This document shows positions 13,512 to 16,512 of a stretch of 16,512 nucleotides of DNA, one piece after another; positions within the stretch are counted from its first letter, which is position 1; each line of letters opens with the position of its first letter. The notes under the pieces are model-generated. The model was not told the DNA's origin. It made no database searches and saw only the letters and a list, made by a program, of their open reading frames with translations. The translations under genes were made by a program, and so were the position numbers. The stretch spans positions 1-16,512 of the forward strand of contig RXIE01000113.1 in the NCBI GenBank assembly GCA_004212135.1. Reading direction: 5' to 3'. This DNA is from Candidatus Methanophagales archaeon ANME-1-THS. Lineage in GTDB: Archaea; Halobacteriota; Syntropharchaeia; Alkanophagales; Methanospirareceae.

Positions 13512-14129
13512 ATGAAGAAAATGTTACCATGGATTCGAAAGGAATGGACCGCCCGCGAGAGCAACGCACTTGGTCTCTACATAGCATTACTGCTCTTACA
13601 ATTCAGGGTGAGATATTCGACTGATATCCCTCTCCTCTCTACGGACGATCGAGTATTAGAAGCGAGATTGAGACCGTATCTTGCCATTTTCCTGAAAGAT
13701 GAGGAGCTGGCAGAAGCGGTTGAAACCGGGAGGGTCTTCTTCAAAGCGTTTGTTGAGCATACCTCGTTACCGGATTATGCGGCGGCGCTCGATGCCATTG
13801 AACTGGATTGCTATCCAATGCTCAGGGAAGCATACCTGAGACATGTTAAGAGGGCGGACATTGGGTCGAAGATAGCGGATTACGATGCCAGAACCCTCAT
13901 TGAACGATTTCTGGATGATCTCGACTCGAACCGATTCTCCAAAGGTAAGATGACCAGTGCGGGCAGTTCTATTTTATTAATGCCGTTTAGTGAGCTTATG
14001 GACTTGTACCACTTATCCGAGGAGCAGGTGCGCGTATTCCTGAGAATCTTGAGGGATTCAGGGATCATGTTCCTTGATATCATCCCCGCTCCTGTTCATG
14101 ACCGCGAATTGAGAGAACGTCTCTTATAG
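13512..14129 (+). CDS. Soluble helical protein of unknown function with possible C-terminal winged-helix
   Basis: I do not recognise the family. Start choice: GAGAGGTG (13504-13511) directly precedes ATG 13512, while ATG 13521 is 9 nt further and has better ribosome-site spacing, so the true start is one of these two. An in-frame ATG at 13467 has no such signal. From 13512 the product is 205 residues, mostly alpha-helical, with no signal peptide. A short hydrophobic helix ALGLYIALLLLQ (19-30) is probably a buried core. Residues 155-190 (LLMPFSELMDLYHLSEEQ, then VFLRILRDSGIMFLD) look like a helix-turn-helix with a following strand, as in winged-helix domains. No cysteine cluster or nucleotide motif is seen. 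It is divergent from gatD, so regulation or replication/repair functions are conceivable but unsupported. Confidence 0.75.
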   Translation: MKKMLPWIRKEWTARESNALGLYIALLLLQFRVRYSTDIPLLSTDDRVLEARLRPYLAIFLKDEELAEAVETGRVFFKAFVEHTSLPDYAAALDAIELDCYPMLREAYLRHVKRADIGSKIADYDARTLIERFLDDLDSNRFSKGKMTSAGSSILLMPFSELMDLYHLSEEQVRVFLRILRDSGIMFLDIIPAPVHDRELRERLL

Positions 14130-14212
14130 CAGAGGATTCTTGGCGTTTGCATGCTCAAATAGCGGTTTACTTTCATGTGAACTCCTGGAGATGACCCCGC
14201 ACCACCGAAATA

Positions 14213-14220
14213 TTTATATA
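14213..14220 (+). promoter_or_regulatory. TATA box of the repeat-bearing anchored protein gene
   Basis: TTTATATA, preceded by the BRE-like CCGAAATA, predicts transcription start near 14240-14245. That would coincide with or skip an upstream ATG at 14240 and leave a short leader containing GGAGGAGAG (14242-14250) before ATG 14258. Promoter and ribosome site therefore agree on the shorter protein. Confidence 0.55.
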
Positions 14221-14257
14221 TGGAATAGCCGAATCGATTATGGAGGAGAGATTACCG

Positions 14258-15025
14258 ATGGCTAAAAGATCTTATTCATTACACCCCACCACGATCGAAC
14301 GCATAAAGTATCTCGCTGCGGGCGTGATTTTATTGGTTATCGCACTGGCCGTCGTCGCTGCTGATACTGAGTATCCTCAATTGGAGCCCGTGCGAAAGCT
14401 CACTAATACCTGTACAGGTGGGATTGTCTCGGTTTATAGCGAGAATCCTCATCTGGAACCTGTAAGAAACCTGACCACATCCTGTGAACGTACCCTTACC
14501 TCTGCTTATCACGATACGCCACACCTGAAACCTCTGAGAAAGCTGATACAAACCTTGAAAGGTGAAACGGTCTGGTTATCAATTGGCGAAACTGGTGAGA
14601 CTGACGGTCTTGCCGTGACGTTAGTCAAGGGTGCATTAAATGATGGCTATAGCTATAACACATGGTCGGGCTCGGCTATCGAACCAGCACCCTCAGGTGC
14701 GAAATTTCTCTTTTTATACATAAAAATCGAGAATATCGGTAAAGTTAAGGAGCGATTTCCGTGCAGTTCCACAGATCGATTCTTTGGCGGCAATGAGATC
14801 GGATTATACTATGCAGATACAAAAATGCCACCACATCAGATAAAGCCCTCACCGGACTATACTCCGCTCTATTCCGTTCGCTATGGGGATGAACGATACC
14901 CCGGACTGTCAGAAGAGGGGTGGATAGCCTTTGAGGTCCCCGCGGGAATTGAGCTTGATGAAACCACCTTCAAAATCCGGGACGTAGGTTGGCACTTAGC
15001 GAAAGAAAAGATTGAGCACCATTAG
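14258..15025 (+). CDS. Membrane-anchored extracellular protein with three 24-residue repeats and DUF4352-like domain
   Basis: The product is 255 residues from ATG 14258, chosen because GGAGGAGAG lies 7 nt before it; ATG 14240 overlaps that site. Residues 17-35 (KYLAAGVILLVIALAVVAA) form a single membrane helix acting as signal or anchor. Then come three tandem units at about 38-61, 62-85 and 86-103, sharing P-x-L-x-P-[VL]-R-x-L. The first two also share a Cys (positions 52 and 76) and end in a Tyr-rich strand. Residues about 105-245 fit a DUF4352-type immunoglobulin-like fold: GAKFLFLYIKIENIGK (147-162) and EEGWIAFEVPAGIELD (219-234) occupy its conserved strands. Such proteins sit outside the cytoplasmic membrane, often with unknown ligands. 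No sorting or lipobox signal is seen. It converges with the antiporter gene. Confidence 0.8.
   Translation: MAKRSYSLHPTTIERIKYLAAGVILLVIALAVVAADTEYPQLEPVRKLTNTCTGGIVSVYSENPHLEPVRNLTTSCERTLTSAYHDTPHLKPLRKLIQTLKGETVWLSIGETGETDGLAVTLVKGALNDGYSYNTWSGSAIEPAPSGAKFLFLYIKIENIGKVKERFPCSSTDRFFGGNEIGLYYADTKMPPHQIKPSPDYTPLYSVRYGDERYPGLSEEGWIAFEVPAGIELDETTFKIRDVGWHLAKEKIEHH
14369..14566 (+). repeat. 72-bp tandem repeat, three copies, inside a coding region
   Basis: Units start at 14369, 14441 and 14513. The first two are full length and the third is partial. They stay in frame and encode Y/N/T-P-x-L-x-P-[VL]-R-x-L followed by a polar stretch. The DNA copies have drifted (for example GAGTATCCTCAATTGGAG versus GAGAATCCTCATCTGGAA), so this is an old duplication preserved at protein level rather than a recent expansion. 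Confidence 0.7.
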
Positions 15026-15086
15026 CTCTGATACGGTACGGGGATAGCACTCCACCGATGGACGAAGCTCTTTGCGAGGATAGCAT

Positions 15087-16424
15087 TCATTCTTTTTTGA
15101 AGAAATATCGTAAGCCTTCTTTTACACTTCCTTCCTGCTTTTTCATCTGGGGATCCGTTTCTTTGACTTTCAATCGAACCTTCAGGTAAAGGGGTAACAT
15201 TCGGGCTTTCAGAGCCGCGAATTGATTGCTCGAATACCAGTACGTTCCAAAGGTGCAGATCGAAATCGTGGCAATGATCACGATAAAGACAAGTCCGGAT
15301 ATGATCTCCGCATTCGATACTGATATGTGCTCCGGGTATCGATTGGCGAAACTCAGCAACAAGATGGATAAGACCGCTGGAGCTAAGCCTCGCGGCACCA
15401 TCCACCTCATGATATCCTCATCTTCTTTCAGGGGACTTTTGAACGTGCAGGCTCTCACCGAGAAGACGCGGGCGGTAAAGAGGATCAGTGATATCAGAAT
15501 ACCGCAAAAGATGAGTGGAGTCTGCGGAATGATCACGATCAAGCCGAGGAAGACGTAGAAGAACGTTCTGATGAAGAAAGATATCTCGTTATGGAGCGCT
15601 TTCAGGGTACTGTTGAAGTGGAGTTCACCTTTTTCACGTTTGAGTATATACGCGATGTTCTCTTCGTTCCCCAATACCAGCCCAAAAAGGAGTGCGCTCA
15701 ACGGACCGCTCCCGCCCATTTCCTCTACCAGACTGAAGATAATAAACGCGATCCCGAGCGAGAGCATGTAGGAGTACTGGAGTCCTTTGAGTTTGTCAAG
15801 CATAAAATACCAGACTATACCTGCGATGAACCCGACCATCGCACCGATCGAAAATTTGCTGACTACATCCTTCACGATGAGCGAAGCAGACTGAGGCGTG
15901 AGAAACGAGTTCAAGATCGCGAGGGTACACACAATGACCAGAATCTCTGCGAGCGTTGCTTCAAGCTTCAAAACCGTTCCGGTATGCTCTTTTAATTGGA
16001 GCCGCTTGATGAGCGAGAAGACGAGTATCGGCGTGGGATTTCCCAGCATGGCGCCCAAGAGCAATCCGTATGACAGCTCCCACTTCAAGAAGCAGAAGCT
16101 TACAAAAGCGACCGATGCGATGGAGAGTACGAAGCAGGTAACGGCAAGCAAGATAGCCCGAAGACTGCCCTTTAATGCTTCATAAAGGTTGATCTCCATC
16201 CCGCCGTCAATGAGTATGATGAGCAATGCTATCTCTGAGAATAGTGGTGCCACCGAGAAGAGGCTCTGGGAGTCGATGATCTTAATGTAAGAGCCGATTA
16301 AGAGCCCGAAGATCAGGAGGAAGATCGCATCGGCAATTCCTGTCTTGGTGAAGAGATAATTAACGACGAAGCCTAACACGATGGTAATTCCACCAATGAG
16401 CAGGAGCAGGGTAGGTTCTGCCAT
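15087..16424 (-). CDS. CPA-family cation/proton antiporter (Na+/H+ exchanger domain) with variant ion-site motif
   Basis: This is a 445-residue integral membrane protein with about 12 hydrophobic segments and a Lys-rich cytoplasmic tail from about 395. CPA features: ALLIILIDGGMEINL (66-80), the helix described by FFIRTFFYVFLGL, and MVPRGLAPAVLS with the conserved Arg of the exchanger core. At the crossing helices, MLGNPTPILVFSLIKRL (126-141 region) holds the place of the usual T-D-P or G-S-S-S motif. LKLEATLAEILVIV (152-165) holds Ala159-Glu160 where related archaeal proteins typically have Asn-Asp. A carboxylate is kept, so transport is plausible, but ion choice and stoichiometry may differ. 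ATG 16424 has GAGGA (16431-16435) 6 nt upstream. The TATA-like TTTATAT at 16447-16455 is too close for a leader with that site; ATTATAAA near 16503 fits better. Confidence 0.88.
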   Translation of the reverse strand: MAEPTLLLLIGGITIVLGFVVNYLFTKTGIADAIFLLIFGLLIGSYIKIIDSQSLFSVAPLFSEIALLIILIDGGMEINLYEALKGSLRAILLAVTCFVLSIASVAFVSFCFLKWELSYGLLLGAMLGNPTPILVFSLIKRLQLKEHTGTVLKLEATLAEILVIVCTLAILNSFLTPQSASLIVKDVVSKFSIGAMVGFIAGIVWYFMLDKLKGLQYSYMLSLGIAFIIFSLVEEMGGSGPLSALLFGLVLGNEENIAYILKREKGELHFNSTLKALHNEISFFIRTFFYVFLGLIVIIPQTPLIFCGILISLILFTARVFSVRACTFKSPLKEDEDIMRWMVPRGLAPAVLSILLLSFANRYPEHISVSNAEIISGLVFIVIIATISICTFGTYWYSSNQFAALKARMLPLYLKVRLKVKETDPQMKKQEGSVKEGLRYFFKKE

Positions 16425-16512
16425 ACACTATCCTCATTTTTGGCACACATATAAATCTTTCGCACGATGTAAAGAATACACATGCACGTACTTAACAAAA
16501 AGTTTATAATCC

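Noticed and set aside
13504..13520. A C-box-like GTGATGA that might mark a C/D-box guide RNA
   Set aside because: No D box or D'/C' pair lies at a suitable distance, and the sequence coincides with a ribosome site and start codon.
15591..15995. Plus-strand frames opposite the antiporter
   Set aside because: They are shadows of a hydrophobic membrane-protein gene, with no ribosome site.

Overview
The window looks like a piece of a euryarchaeal chromosome, most plausibly from a methanogen- or methanotroph-related lineage (ANME-1/Methanophagales-like). The evidence is an archaeosine tRNA-guanine transglycosylase, an archaeal class I CCA-adding enzyme, GatD of the archaeal Glu-tRNA(Gln) amidotransferase, a geranylgeranyl reductase for archaeal lipids, MptD of methanopterin synthesis, an archaeosortase and a PAC2 proteasome chaperone. 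Upstream regions carry TATA-type archaeal promoters. The lineage call is an inference; no rRNA or tRNA gene is present to confirm it.

Layout. Positions 1-1709 hold a decayed or mis-sequenced gene for a large secreted protein: Ca-binding-like loop, two carboxypeptidase-regulatory-like (CarboxypepD_reg) domains, and a charged helical tail. It is split by frame changes and a stop. A glycine-rich polytopic membrane protein follows (1810-2448). From 2611 to 8110 come compact housekeeping genes: geranylgeranyl reductase (-) divergent from a PAC2 protein (+), then the CCA-adding enzyme (-) divergent from an overlapping tgtA-mptD pair (+). An archaeosortase (-, 8134-9027) is divergent from a two-gene operon (+, 9131-10860) encoding an ABC/OLD-type AAA ATPase and a TOPRIM-like partner. 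That pair is the best candidate for an uncharacterised system. A DUF1786 ASKHA-like protein (-) and gatD (-) follow. Then come an unknown soluble protein (+), a membrane-anchored DUF4352-like protein with a 24-residue triple repeat (+), and a CPA-type cation/proton antiporter (-) whose usual Asn-Asp ion-site motif reads Ala-Glu.

Working together. Three genes act in tRNA maturation, modification or charging (cca, tgtA, gatD). tgtA is translationally coupled to mptD, joining archaeosine and methanopterin pathways that both derive from GTP. Several products act at the envelope: lipid saturation, archaeosortase, antiporter, and the anchored and secreted proteins. Most gene pairs are tightly convergent or divergent, with gaps under 170 bp; no gene-free stretch exceeds 300 bases. 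I saw no CRISPR array, insertion sequence, rRNA or tRNA.
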